Positions 1 through 12,213 of a stretch of DNA of 64,000 nucleotides are shown here, in pieces (position 1 is the first letter of the stretch; every line of letters begins with the position of its first letter). The translations under genes and the position numbers were made by a program. Below the pieces are notes generated by a model that worked only from the letters and a program-made list of their open reading frames with translations, was not told the DNA's origin and did no database searches. Origin of the DNA: JABWCQ01 sp964587105 (GTDB taxonomy: Bacteria > Electryoneota > RPQS01); contig CAZPKG010000008.1 of the NCBI GenBank assembly GCA_964587105.1, positions 62,001 to 126,000 on the forward strand, read 5' to 3'.

Positions 1-115
1 GAACGTAGTTCTTGCGGGTGAACGGGACGGAGAACCGCGGGGCCTGAGCTTCTTTGCTCTTGCCCGCAGATTTTTCAGCAGCAGCTGCTACAGGGGCTTT
101 ACGAGGTGCGGCGAT
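1..115 (-). CDS. Small membrane protein, N-terminal part (DUF3098-like?)
   Basis: The reading frame enters from the window edge and holds 38 codons. They encode an Ala/Lys-rich head followed by PRFSVPFTRKNYV. That ending resembles the cytosolic head of DUF3098-type small membrane proteins, where an F-(A/T)-x-(G/R)-K-N-Y motif precedes the first membrane helix. The family assignment is tentative because the helices lie outside the window. No ATG, GTG or TTG occurs in the frame between the upstream stop codon and the edge. The only codon at proper distance from a strong Shine-Dalgarno (AAGGAG, complement of 122-127) is ATC at 115-113, six bases away. A promoter lies at 145-173, so translation probably starts at ATC, unless a base is wrong here. 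Confidence 0.4.
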   Translation of the reverse strand, partial: MAAPRKAPVAAAAEKSAGKSKEAQAPRFSVPFTRKNYV

Positions 116-144
116 TTCTGTCTCCTTGCGACTTTAGAACCCGA

Positions 145-173
145 AAAATAACCATTTCCGCCTTTCCTGTCAA
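145..173 (-). promoter_or_regulatory. Sigma70-type promoter for the gene at 115
   Basis: On the minus strand TTGACA (173-168) is separated by 17 bases from TATTTT (150-145). Transcription would begin near 138, giving a leader of about 23 bases that contains the AAGGAG ribosome site. Confidence 0.5.
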
Positions 174-239
174 GTGGCCAACAAGTTCGAGGCGGCGGCG
201 GCGGCGGTTCTTTTTTCTGTTTTATAACAACTTAACAAA

Positions 240-264
240 AGAGTCGGCTCGCGCCGACTCTTTT
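240..264 (-). terminator. Intrinsic terminator after the 19-gene operon
   Basis: Stem AGAGTCGGC (240-248) pairs with GCCGACTCT (253-261) around a TCGC loop. A/T runs flank both sides, so it can work in both directions. It lies about 20 bases past the stop codon of the last operon gene. Confidence 0.8.
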
Positions 265-285
265 TATTCCTCTGTCCAGAAGCTC

Positions 286-1280
286 CTAAGCCACAGGCCG
301 GAAGCTCTGGAGGGTCTTCATGTAATTGGCGCGCTCAAAGGCCTCAGGGTCTTTTACGGCCCGCTGGCTCATTGAACCACGCATCATCTCGATGGAATCG
401 TAACCGTGTTCCGTGCCCCATTCGTCAATTTCTTCAGCCAAACGGCCCAATCTGCGCACGCCCCACTGGAATAGGGCAGAACACAGCATGACGACATCTG
501 CGCCTGACATGATGAGCTTCACGGCATCTTCGGGTGTGTGAATGCCCGTCGTTGCAGCAAGATTGCATTTCATGTGGCCATGCAGAACCGCCAACCAACG
601 AAGCGGCAAGCGAATCTCAGCAGACGTCGAAAGATCAACTTTCGGCATTACCTCAAGCTCTTCGAGATCGAGATCTGGCTGGTAGAAACGATTGAACAGC
701 ACCAAACCGTCCGCGCCGGCGTCGTCACAGCGCTTGGCCATATTGGCCATCGCGGAAAAATACGGACTCAGCTTCATGGCAACCGGAATTTTGACTTCCT
801 GCTTGACTGCGCGGAGAATGTTCAGGTAGTTCTCTTCAACTTCGGCGCCGGAGATATTGAAGTTCGTGGCCAGATAGTAAACATTCAACTCCAGCGCATC
901 GGCTCCAGCATTCTCCATCAGACGAGCATACTCCGCCCATGAGCCGGGAGCACGACCGTTCAGACTCGCAATGATGGGAACCTCACAGGATTTCTTGGCA
1001 TGTGAAATCAGTGTTAAGTACTCATCCGGTCCAACCAGAAATCTCTCCGGTTCCGGCAAGTAACTTGTCGCTTCAGCAAAGCTCTCTGTGCCTTGCTGCA
1101 TCGTGTGAAGCAAATGCATTGCTTCCTGCTCGATTTGTTCTTCAAACAGCGATGGTAATACGATTGCCGAAGCTCCGGCGTCTTCTAACCTGCGCACGCC
1201 ATCCAAGTTTTGCGCGAGCGGCGAGGCCGACGATAATACAGGATGCTTAAGCGTTAACCCAAGGTATTTTGTGGTCAGGT

Positions 1281-1284
<4 letters not shown>
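286..1284 (-). CDS. Dihydroorotate dehydrogenase-like flavoprotein
   Basis: A 332-residue TIM-barrel flavoprotein of the class 1 dihydroorotate dehydrogenase (COG0167) type. It starts at ATG 1284 (MNLTTKYLGL), which overlaps the nifJ stop as ATGA; a longer frame upstream would run inside nifJ and is rejected. The barrel is seen in PVLSSASPLAQN near residue 17, IIASLNGRAPGSW in the middle and a phosphate/FMN-binding AATTGIHTPEDAVKLIMSGA stretch near residue 250. The usual N-x-S-C-P-N stretch of true dihydroorotate dehydrogenases is replaced by LNVYYLATN, so pyrimidine synthesis is doubtful. As I recall it, similar proteins sit next to pyruvate:ferredoxin oxidoreductase genes in other anaerobes, which fits a ferredoxin- or NAD-linked redox role of unknown substrate. 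It is the last gene of the operon. Confidence 0.85.
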
Positions 1285-4865
<3,581 letters not shown>

Positions 4866-4927
4866 GTAAACAGACTCGATTCAATGCACCGCGAATCTTA
4901 TGTCACGGCGACTGGTTTCAGTTCACG

Positions 4928-5119
4928 TTAGCTGGCTTTGGCAATGCAATCCACCGGGCAGACCTTGACGCACTGTGGTTCGTCATGGTGACCGACGCAT
5001 TCCACGCAGGTGTTCGGATCGATAATGAAAATGTCTGGACCTTCGGTGATGGCCTTGGTCGGACAGACCGGTTCGCAGGCGCCGCAGTTGATGCAGGTTT
5101 CGTCAATGTGAAGTGCCAT
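4928..5119 (-). CDS. 2[4Fe-4S] ferredoxin (Alvin/YfhL-type)
   Basis: A 63-residue ferredoxin. Cluster one uses C9, C12, C15 and C19 (CINCGACEPVCP). Cluster two has the extended spacing C38-x2-C41-x8-C50-x3-C54, typical of the Allochromatium/YfhL-type low-potential ferredoxins. A further cysteine is at 58. The start is ATG 5119, eight bases after AAGGAG. It sits between nuoN and nifJ, so it is the natural carrier from the pyruvate oxidoreductase, and probably also from the Kor complex, to the complex I-like enzyme or the Nfn transhydrogenase. The partner assignment is inferred from position. Confidence 0.93.
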   Translation of the reverse strand: MALHIDETCINCGACEPVCPTKAITEGPDIFIIDPNTCVECVGHHDEPQCVKVCPVDCIAKAS

Positions 5120-5164
5120 GATGGACTCCTTGTTGAGGTTATGTTACAGTCTTCGAACAGTTAT

Positions 5165-6589
5165 TTAAGGGAGGAGCGAACGAGGGAAGTTCAGTCCGCT
5201 CAAATACTCAGTCAATAGGCGCGGGTATAAGCCCAGCAGCGCGATGGCAATCGTCGTAACAAGAATTGCAAGTCTCGAACCACCTTTGTCCAAGGAGACA
5301 GCTTCCTTTGGCACGTCGCCAAAGTAAGCGGCCTTCACGAGGAACAGATAGTAATATAGTGATAACACGCTGTTCAGGATTGCGATGGCAACGAACCAGA
5401 TATGCCCACCCTGAGCCGCACTTGAGAAGAGCAGCCACTTGCCGAAGAATCCGGCCAATGGAGGAACACCGGCAAGTGAGAACAACGCGACCAATAAGGC
5501 CATTGCCATCAAGGCATTGCGTTTGTACAACCCTTGGAAGTTTGACAAGGTCGGGTCTTCGCCAAAGCGTTCGAGTTCCAACACGACAGCAAACACGACG
5601 AGGTTCATCAGCAGGTAGATCGCCGAATAGAACACCACCGCCACAGGTGAACTGTCGCCGAAGCCGATCATGCCCAGCATGAGGTAGCCGGCTTGAGCGA
5701 TGCTGGAATAGGCAAACAATCTCTTTACTGATGTTTGTCTAAAGGCTACGAGGTTTCCGAAGGTCATGGTTACAAGCGCGAGGATTCCGATGACGGTCTC
5801 AAACTCTGGCAAGTAAGGTTTGACCATGTACACTAATCTAAACAAAAATGCAATACCTGCAAGCTTGGATACCGAGGCCAGAAACATCGCGACTGGGGAA
5901 GACGCGGTTTCGTAAGCATCAGGCGCCCAGGCATGAAACGGGAAGGCCGCGAGCTTGAAGAGGAATGAACTCAGCACCATCACCAAGCCGGGCATCAGGA
6001 GGGCGCTGTGCGATGTTGTGCCCTTGAGCGAGTCGATGAGCACGCCGAAATTCAGGCTTCCCGTCGCGCCATAAATGTAGCTTACGCCGAACAAACCGAT
6101 GGCGCTGGCGGTCGCGCCAATAATGATATACTTCACCGAGCTTTCGATCGACTCGGTGCGCGCCCTGCGCATTCCGACCATGGTGTAAAGCGAATAGGAC
6201 AGCAGTTCCATTGCGACATAGAGTACCAAAAAGCTGAACGCGCTTGCGAGCAGCATCATCGCCAAACCTGCCGCAAAGAACAGGAAGTAGTATTCGCTAC
6301 GCTGCGGCGAGGGAACTGAACGCAACGGCCAACCGAGCAGCGCGTTGGCCATCAGGCCGAAGGCCATCAGAATCTTGAAGAACTGAGAATAGGAGTCGAG
6401 TTTGTAACTATTGGCAAACATCAAACCGCTTTGATCTTGAGCGGCGATGGCTGCCAAAAGTACGACGCCGGACAGCGCCAGAGTAATCCACCGTGCGGCG
6501 CGGTCGGAAACGTTACTACCGAGCGTAACGAAAAACAGTATCAACAGAGCGCCGAGGGCTGCGAATTCCGGAAGCAATTGGAGCATCAT
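5165..6589 (-). CDS. nuoN: Complex I antiporter-like subunit NuoN
   Basis: A 474-residue polytopic membrane protein of the proton-pumping antiporter family (about 14 helices). It is recognised by LLSYSLYTMVGMRRARTESI, the conserved Lys in FLFKLAAFPFHAWAPDAYE and the SVKRLFAYSSIAQAGY helix. It forms one of the three pumping channels of the complex I membrane arm. Its ATGATG start overlaps the nuoM stop. It is the last complex I gene; a 45-base gap separates it from the ferredoxin gene. Confidence 0.96.
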   Translation of the reverse strand: MMLQLLPEFAALGALLILFFVTLGSNVSDRAARWITLALSGVVLLAAIAAQDQSGLMFANSYKLDSYSQFFKILMAFGLMANALLGWPLRSVPSPQRSEYYFLFFAAGLAMMLLASAFSFLVLYVAMELLSYSLYTMVGMRRARTESIESSVKYIIIGATASAIGLFGVSYIYGATGSLNFGVLIDSLKGTTSHSALLMPGLVMVLSSFLFKLAAFPFHAWAPDAYETASSPVAMFLASVSKLAGIAFLFRLVYMVKPYLPEFETVIGILALVTMTFGNLVAFRQTSVKRLFAYSSIAQAGYLMLGMIGFGDSSPVAVVFYSAIYLLMNLVVFAVVLELERFGEDPTLSNFQGLYKRNALMAMALLVALFSLAGVPPLAGFFGKWLLFSSAAQGGHIWFVAIAILNSVLSLYYYLFLVKAAYFGDVPKEAVSLDKGGSRLAILVTTIAIALLGLYPRLLTEYLSGLNFPRSLLP

Positions 6590-8040
6590 TTCAGTAACTC
6601 CATTGCATAAGGTGCAATCAAGTCAGACAGCAATCGCGGGGCGATGCCGAACAGAATTATCAAACCTGCCAGAAGCACCCGCGCAGATCCGCTGAAAATG
6701 CCAACATCGTGAACGTTTGGCGTATGGCCGGCTTCGGGACCGAAGAATACTTTTTGCAGAACACGCAGCATATAGAATGCTCCGAATACCAAGCTCGGAA
6801 CGGCTATCAATGTCAACACCGGGAAACGTTCAAACGCACCCATGAAGATCATGAACTCAGCCGGGAAGCCAGCGAGGCCGGGCAGTCCGACGCCCGCCAG
6901 ACCTGCAATGATGAAGCAGGTCGCCACCCACGGGACCTTACGGGCCAGTCCTCCATATTCATTAATGTTGCGTGAATGCGTTTGCTCGTAGAAGAACCCA
7001 ACGGCGGAGAAAAAGAGCGCAGTCATGATACCATGCGAGAACATTTGATAGACGGCTCCACTTATCGCAAGCTGAGTTCCTGCCGCGAGGCCGAACATCA
7101 CCAAACCCATGTGCGAAACAGAAGAATAACCGATCATGTACTTCAAATCGGTTTGCTGAGCCGCGACCAACGCGCCGTACACAACGCCACCGGCAGCCAT
7201 CGTTGCTGCCACCGGACCCCAATGAACTGCGCCTTGAGGATACAACTCGATACCATACCGCAAAACGCCGTACGCGCCGAGCTTCATCAAAACGCCTGCA
7301 TGGAGCATTGAGACAGCGGTCGGCGCGGCGACGTGGCCGTCGGGTGACCAGTTGTGCAGCGGGAATACTGCCGCCAGTGTACCAAAGCCCAGGAACATCA
7401 GCGGATAGACGATGTTCTGAAAGCTTGATGAGAAGCCGCCGTGATCGCGCAGTGCGAAGAAATCAAACGTGCGCACGTCGCTGGTGAAATAGGTCATAAT
7501 CAAACCGACAAACACCAAACCGCTGCCGGCCAAAAGCATAATCGTCAACTTCAAGGCAGCATATTCGCGGTTTGTCGATCCCCAGATACCGATCAAAAGG
7601 TACATCGGCAGCACGGCGATTTCGAAGAAGATGAAGAATACGAGGAAGTCCATGCAGATGAAACTTCCGAATACTCCCGTGACGAGTAACAAGAACAGGA
7701 TGAAGTATTCCTTTACCCGGAAGTCGATGCTGAACGACGTGATCACACCGGTCAACATGACGATGGCATTCAGTAAGACCAAAGTCATGCCGACGCCGTC
7801 CACGGCCACGTGATAGGTCGAATTTAGACCCGGCATCCAAGCGTACTGCTCGACAAACTGAAAGCCAGCCGCCGCACGGTCGTAAGCCAGATACATCCAA
7901 ACGGACAGGAAGGCCGCAACTATGGAAACCGCAAGCGAAATGCCGCGCACGATCTTCTCTTTGCCTTCGGGTACGAAGAAGAGTAGCACGACCCCAACGG
8001 CGGGACATAAAATAATTAAAGATAGAATCGGAATAGTCAT
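6586..8040 (-). CDS. nuoM: Complex I antiporter-like subunit NuoM
   Basis: A 484-residue antiporter-type membrane subunit. Family marks include the helix-5 glutamate in FFIFFEIAVLPMYLLIG, the lysine/histidine path in LHNWSPDGHVAAPT, and TDLKYMIGYSSVSHMGLVMFG. It is the middle pumping unit of the membrane arm. It follows nuoL with a five-base gap and overlaps nuoN by four bases. Confidence 0.97.
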   Translation of the reverse strand: MTIPILSLIILCPAVGVVLLFFVPEGKEKIVRGISLAVSIVAAFLSVWMYLAYDRAAAGFQFVEQYAWMPGLNSTYHVAVDGVGMTLVLLNAIVMLTGVITSFSIDFRVKEYFILFLLLVTGVFGSFICMDFLVFFIFFEIAVLPMYLLIGIWGSTNREYAALKLTIMLLAGSGLVFVGLIMTYFTSDVRTFDFFALRDHGGFSSSFQNIVYPLMFLGFGTLAAVFPLHNWSPDGHVAAPTAVSMLHAGVLMKLGAYGVLRYGIELYPQGAVHWGPVAATMAAGGVVYGALVAAQQTDLKYMIGYSSVSHMGLVMFGLAAGTQLAISGAVYQMFSHGIMTALFFSAVGFFYEQTHSRNINEYGGLARKVPWVATCFIIAGLAGVGLPGLAGFPAEFMIFMGAFERFPVLTLIAVPSLVFGAFYMLRVLQKVFFGPEAGHTPNVHDVGIFSGSARVLLAGLIILFGIAPRLLSDLIAPYAMELLK

Positions 8041-8045
8041 GTTTC

Positions 8046-9935
8046 TTACCGACTCATTAAGATTAAGACAACCGCGGCAACGACGACGAACGACATGCCG
8101 AGGTAATGTTGAACTTCACCGGTTTGCGCTCGGGCAAATCCGCGCGCGAATGTCATACTGACTGTGCCAATGCCGTCCAGCGCGCCTTTTACGACAATGG
8201 TTTCAACCTTCTGCAAGATGGCCGTAATAGGAAGATAGAACTTGTGTACAATAACCCAATAAGCGTCATCAAGGTACCACTTCTCACGTAACAACGTGGC
8301 CAATCCGGTCATTGTTGCCATGGGGTCCGCCGACGTCCGCCAGTAGAACACGCGCGCCGAGTAAAATGCCCCGGCCGCTGCTATTGCAGTCGAAACAAGC
8401 GCCGTGATTAATGCGGCGTTTCCATGCTCTGCTTCGGGAATCACAAACCAATTGTGCGCTTTCCAAAGCCAGACATTTCCCGCAACGAGTGATGCAAATG
8501 CAAGGAAGCTGAGCGGGAGTTTCATCCAACCACCTAAATGCAAGCCGTGGCCGTGATCGCCGCCGTGACCGTGTTGTGGTTCAGCTGGCACCTTGAGCAT
8601 CAGATAGATCACGCGGGCTGTGTAATATGCGGTGACAAATACACCCAAGAGCGCCATTCCAAAGAGCACCCAGTCGCCTTCGACAAACAGATGTTCGAGA
8701 ATGGCGTCCTTGCTGTAGAAACCTGCGAACGGGAAGAAACCCATCAAAGCCATCGAACCGACGAACAGCGCGATCATCGGAAGCTTTAATTTGGCTCCGC
8801 CTGCGCGCGCGATGTCCGTGATGGAATTTGAATGTGCGGCATGTATGAACGCACCTGCCGTCAAGAACAGGAGCGCTTTGAAGAAGGCATGTGTAAACAA
8901 ATGCATCATGCCTGCGACCACTGCGCCTGTGCCAATACCGACGATCATGTAACCAAGTTGACTGATTGTCGAATAAGCAAAGACACGCTTGATATCGCTC
9001 TGAACAATGGCAACGGCTCCGCTCATCAATGCGGTTATCATGGCAATTACAGCCAGTCCGTGCCACGCAGTGATTGCTGCTTCACTTCCAAGCACAAGCA
9101 CAAAACTCATGCGGGCCAACAGATAGACACCGGCGGCAACCATCGTGGCCGCATGGATCAAAGCGCTAACGGGTGTGGGGCCTTCCATTGCATCGGGCAA
9201 CCATGCATATAGCGGGAACTGAGCGCTTTTGCCTGCAACAGCTAAGAACAACGCAATCGAAATCCACACGCCGTAATCGGAACCGCCAACGGCGCTCTTC
9301 CAAGTCGCACCCATCGCGTCTCCTGCCATCGCGCCGAAATCGAGAGTGCCCAGCCCAGTCCACGCCAAAAGCAAGGCCGTAAAGAAACCCAAGTCGCCAA
9401 GCCGCGTCACAATAAAAGCTTTACGCGCGGCTGTCGCGGCTGAGGGAAGGTGATTCCAAAAACCGATCAGAAGATACGAGCCGAGGCCCACAAGTTCCCA
9501 ACACATAAATGACTGCAAGAGATTGGGAGCAATCGTGAAGCCCATCATCGCGAAGCAGAATAGCGAAATGAACGCAAAGAATTTGCCTTGCCGAGCATCT
9601 TCTTCCATGTATGAAAGGGAATACCACTGCACAAGCCACGAAATGATCGAAACGACAAACAGCATGACCAGAGACAAGGGATCGAGCAGTAAGCCGATCG
9701 TAAACTTGCCCGGATCATCCATCAACCACGACCATGTGGCCTGCACCTTAAAGGCAGGGTCTTCGACGCTCAACAAGAGCATACTTGCGCAGACTAAGCT
9801 GACCGACGCGGCGGCCAGCGAGATGATCTTGGCGACGGTCGGTCTGCGCAAACCGACGGCCGCGATCAATACGAAAGAGAGTATCGGCGATAAGACTGTC
9901 GCGATGCCGAGTTGGATTTGCATGGTTTCATTCAT
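8046..9935 (-). CDS. nuoL: Complex I antiporter-like subunit NuoL
   Basis: A 629-residue distal pumping subunit. The antiporter core includes FMCWELVGLGSYLLIGFW, FPLYAWLPDAMEGPTPVSAL and DIKRVFAYSTISQLGYM. The family's C-terminal lateral helix region follows, about residues 500-629. Between the core and that arm is a His-rich loop (PQHGHGGDHGHGLHLGG) that could face the outside; its role is unknown. The length matches ordinary NuoL (about 610-650). It begins six bases after the nuoK stop. Confidence 0.97.
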   Translation of the reverse strand: MNETMQIQLGIATVLSPILSFVLIAAVGLRRPTVAKIISLAAASVSLVCASMLLLSVEDPAFKVQATWSWLMDDPGKFTIGLLLDPLSLVMLFVVSIISWLVQWYSLSYMEEDARQGKFFAFISLFCFAMMGFTIAPNLLQSFMCWELVGLGSYLLIGFWNHLPSAATAARKAFIVTRLGDLGFFTALLLAWTGLGTLDFGAMAGDAMGATWKSAVGGSDYGVWISIALFLAVAGKSAQFPLYAWLPDAMEGPTPVSALIHAATMVAAGVYLLARMSFVLVLGSEAAITAWHGLAVIAMITALMSGAVAIVQSDIKRVFAYSTISQLGYMIVGIGTGAVVAGMMHLFTHAFFKALLFLTAGAFIHAAHSNSITDIARAGGAKLKLPMIALFVGSMALMGFFPFAGFYSKDAILEHLFVEGDWVLFGMALLGVFVTAYYTARVIYLMLKVPAEPQHGHGGDHGHGLHLGGWMKLPLSFLAFASLVAGNVWLWKAHNWFVIPEAEHGNAALITALVSTAIAAAGAFYSARVFYWRTSADPMATMTGLATLLREKWYLDDAYWVIVHKFYLPITAILQKVETIVVKGALDGIGTVSMTFARGFARAQTGEVQHYLGMSFVVVAAVVLILMSR

Positions 9936-9940
9936 TTTGA

Positions 9941-10246
9941 TTACCCACGCAAATGATCTACCCGCTCAACATTGATCGAGCGGTAATGACGATAAACGGC
10001 AAACACGATCGCGAGGAACAGCGTGGCTTCGGCAGCCGCCAAACCGATAACGAACAACGTCATGATTTGACCCGTCACCGTTCCCGGATAAAGAAAGTGA
10101 TTGAAGGCCATGAAGTTAATGCTCGCGGCATTCAGCATGAGTTCAATCGAGATCAACAGACCAACCATGTTACGACGCTCCATCATTCCGAACGCGCCGA
10201 ACAAAAACAGAACCGCCGAAAGAATGAGATAGGCGGAAAGCGACAT
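9941..10246 (-). CDS. nuoK: Complex I subunit NuoK
   Basis: A 101-residue three-helix membrane subunit. It has the two family glutamates: one in ISIELMLNAASINF and one in the AAAEATLFLAI helix. Its start codon overlaps the nuoJ stop (TAATG), indicating coupled translation. It lines the proton path next to NuoJ, NuoA and NuoN. Confidence 0.97.
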   Translation of the reverse strand: MSLSAYLILSAVLFLFGAFGMMERRNMVGLLISIELMLNAASINFMAFNHFLYPGTVTGQIMTLFVIGLAAAEATLFLAIVFAVYRHYRSINVERVDHLRG

Positions 10247-10779
10247 TATTTGCCTTCCTCCATTGTTGTATTTGCTTTATGCATCACCTTATCTTCAGGC
10301 AAATCGCGCGCGAGCACAATTGCACCAATGATGGCGACGGTTAACAGAACGGAGATGATTTCAAAGGGAAACACGAACTCTGTCAGCAGCGCCCGGCCAA
10401 TTTGATTGACCGTCGGAGCGGGATGACTGCCCGTGCCCGGCGAGCTGACAGACATTATCGCGCGCATTAGCGGCACGGAGAAAATTAACACGACACCAAT
10501 CGCGCCGACAACTTTCCACATGTTACGATTGGGCCGCTTCAGGTAGAACGGCGGAGAAAGCATCAAGATAAAGATAATCGAGATTGCCGTTGCGCCGAGA
10601 TAGACCAGAATTTGAACCACGGCAATGAGTTCACCCGCGAGTGGAATGAACAATCCGGCGGTTCCCGTTAGCGTCATGGCTAAACCAAGCGAGGCATGAA
10701 ACAGATTGCGCGCAACTACGGCTAACAAACCGCCGATTATTGCCAACGCCGCTCCGGCAATGAATAAGAACTCAGACAT
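10246..10779 (-). CDS. nuoJ: Complex I subunit NuoJ
   Basis: A 177-residue five-helix subunit. The start is ATG 10779 (MSEFLFIAGAALAIIGG) and overlaps the end of nuoI by eight bases; the longer frame upstream lies inside nuoI. It shows the family's first helix with VVARNLFHASLGLAMTL and the YLGATAISIIFILML helix. It belongs to the membrane-arm part next to the quinone module. Confidence 0.95.
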   Translation of the reverse strand: MSEFLFIAGAALAIIGGLLAVVARNLFHASLGLAMTLTGTAGLFIPLAGELIAVVQILVYLGATAISIIFILMLSPPFYLKRPNRNMWKVVGAIGVVLIFSVPLMRAIMSVSSPGTGSHPAPTVNQIGRALLTEFVFPFEIISVLLTVAIIGAIVLARDLPEDKVMHKANTTMEEGK

Positions 10780-11251
10780 GCTTGTTCTCCTTTTTGCCCT
10801 TGTTCGTCGGGAAATTGTCGGAGGTAATCGCTCCCTCGTGCAAAATTTCACGACGTAAGAGTGACTGCGAGGTTGCCGCCATGTCACCGATCCTTGTATG
10901 CTCTAACGCTTCCGTCGGACAGACGTCTACGCATAAGCCACAGAAACAGCAAAGCGCGTCGTCAATAACAAAATCGACAGGATAGTTTTTGTTTTGTTCG
11001 TTTTTCGCTACCGTCAAGATGGGGATCGCGTGCGTCGGGCAAATACGTTGACAGGCCAGACAGCCGATACACTTATGCTCCGAAGCGACTTCGTCCGCGA
11101 TCAACCGAACTGGACCGCGATACATCGGCGACACGGGAACGGGTACATGCGGATACTGAATCGTCGCATTCTTGCCAAACATTCGCTTGAATGTCACTCC
11201 AAGTCCCGTTATGAGACTTCCGAATCCGCGCCAAAATCCTCGTTTACTCAT
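10772..11251 (-). CDS. nuoI: Complex I iron-sulfur subunit NuoI
   Basis: A 159-residue peripheral-arm subunit carrying two [4Fe-4S] clusters: C61, C64, C67, C71 (CIGCLACQRICP) and C101, C104, C107, C111 (CCFCGLCVDVCP). The start at ATG 11251 (MSKRGFWRGF) fits the family's short amphipathic head and a four-base overlap with nuoH. Because nuoE, nuoF and nuoG are absent here, NuoI is the most likely entry point for electrons, for example directly from ferredoxin. This is inferred from related NADH-module-less complexes. Confidence 0.96.
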   Translation of the reverse strand: MSKRGFWRGFGSLITGLGVTFKRMFGKNATIQYPHVPVPVSPMYRGPVRLIADEVASEHKCIGCLACQRICPTHAIPILTVAKNEQNKNYPVDFVIDDALCCFCGLCVDVCPTEALEHTRIGDMAATSQSLLRREILHEGAITSDNFPTNKGKKENKHV

Positions 11252-12213
11252 CCTACTGTCCCCCGAAATATGACTGTCGAAACCAGAAGGTTTACAATCG
11301 CCAACGGCAGCAACACACGCCAATTGAAGTTCATCAATTGATCAGATCGAAGTCTGGGGTAGGTCCACCGTAACCACATGACTACAAATACAACAAGATA
11401 TGTCTTGAGCATGAACCACACGATGGGATGAAGCAGTGGGCCATTCCATCCGCCCAGGAAAAACAGCGTTACGATTGCCGCCAAAACAAACACTTGCGTG
11501 TATTCCGCCAAGAAGAACAAAGCGAACCGCATTCCCGTAAATTCAGTATGATAACCTGCCACCAATTCAGATTCGGCTTCGGGCAAGTCAAACGGCGTGC
11601 GATTCGATTCGGCAATACTGCAAATAAAGTAGATCAAGAATGCGACCGGCTGCAAGACGATATAAGGAATCGCTTCCTGCGCCTTTACAATTTCACTAAG
11701 CTTAAGCGATCCTGCCATCAACACAACCGCAAGCACGGCCAGCAGCATCGGGATTTCGTAACTGATGTTCTGGGCAACTGCGCGCAACGCGCCGAGCAAG
11801 GAATACTTATTGTTAGAGGACCAACCGGCCATCAATATGCCGAGCAAGGCGATATTGGATATCGCCAACAGATAGAGTGCGCCGACATTTAGGTCAGACA
11901 CTCCAATTCCCTCGGCAATGGGAATCGCGGCAATCAACAACGGTGCAGGCAGGAACGCAATGATGGGGGCTAACAGGAAGACGTAGTGATCGACCGATTT
12001 CGGCGTGATCATCTCCTTGCCCAAGAGCTTCAAGGCGTCCGCAAATGTCTGCAATAGCCCGAACGGTCCGACCTCGGTTGGTCCCATGCGGTTTTGGATC
12101 ACCGCCGAAACCTTACGCTCGAGCCAGACGAGAAACAAGGCGTTAAGTGTGACGAATGTGATGACCGCCGTAAAGGCCAAAACAATTCGTAATAGAATAT
12201 CAAATATACTCAC
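11248..12213 (-). CDS. nuoH: Complex I subunit NuoH
   Basis: A 321-residue membrane subunit that joins the quinone chamber to the pumping arm. Conserved stretches are ERKVSAVIQNRMGPTEVGPF near residue 32, an acidic loop with PFDLPEAESELVAGYHTE and WLRWTYPRLRSDQLM near the C-terminus. The start is GTG 12213, overlapping the nuoCD stop (GTGA). Confidence 0.97.
   Translation of the reverse strand: MSIFDILLRIVLAFTAVITFVTLNALFLVWLERKVSAVIQNRMGPTEVGPFGLLQTFADALKLLGKEMITPKSVDHYVFLLAPIIAFLPAPLLIAAIPIAEGIGVSDLNVGALYLLAISNIALLGILMAGWSSNNKYSLLGALRAVAQNISYEIPMLLAVLAVVLMAGSLKLSEIVKAQEAIPYIVLQPVAFLIYFICSIAESNRTPFDLPEAESELVAGYHTEFTGMRFALFFLAEYTQVFVLAAIVTLFFLGGWNGPLLHPIVWFMLKTYLVVFVVMWLRWTYPRLRSDQLMNFNWRVLLPLAIVNLLVSTVIFRGTVG

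Noticed and set aside
189..207. GGC triplet run near the window start
   Set aside because: Only about six imperfect units in an intergenic region; no further sign of function.
7463..9066. Long antisense and alternate-frame open stretches inside nuoM and nuoL
   Set aside because: They lack ribosome sites and family features and lie wholly inside well-conserved genes; they are composition shadows.
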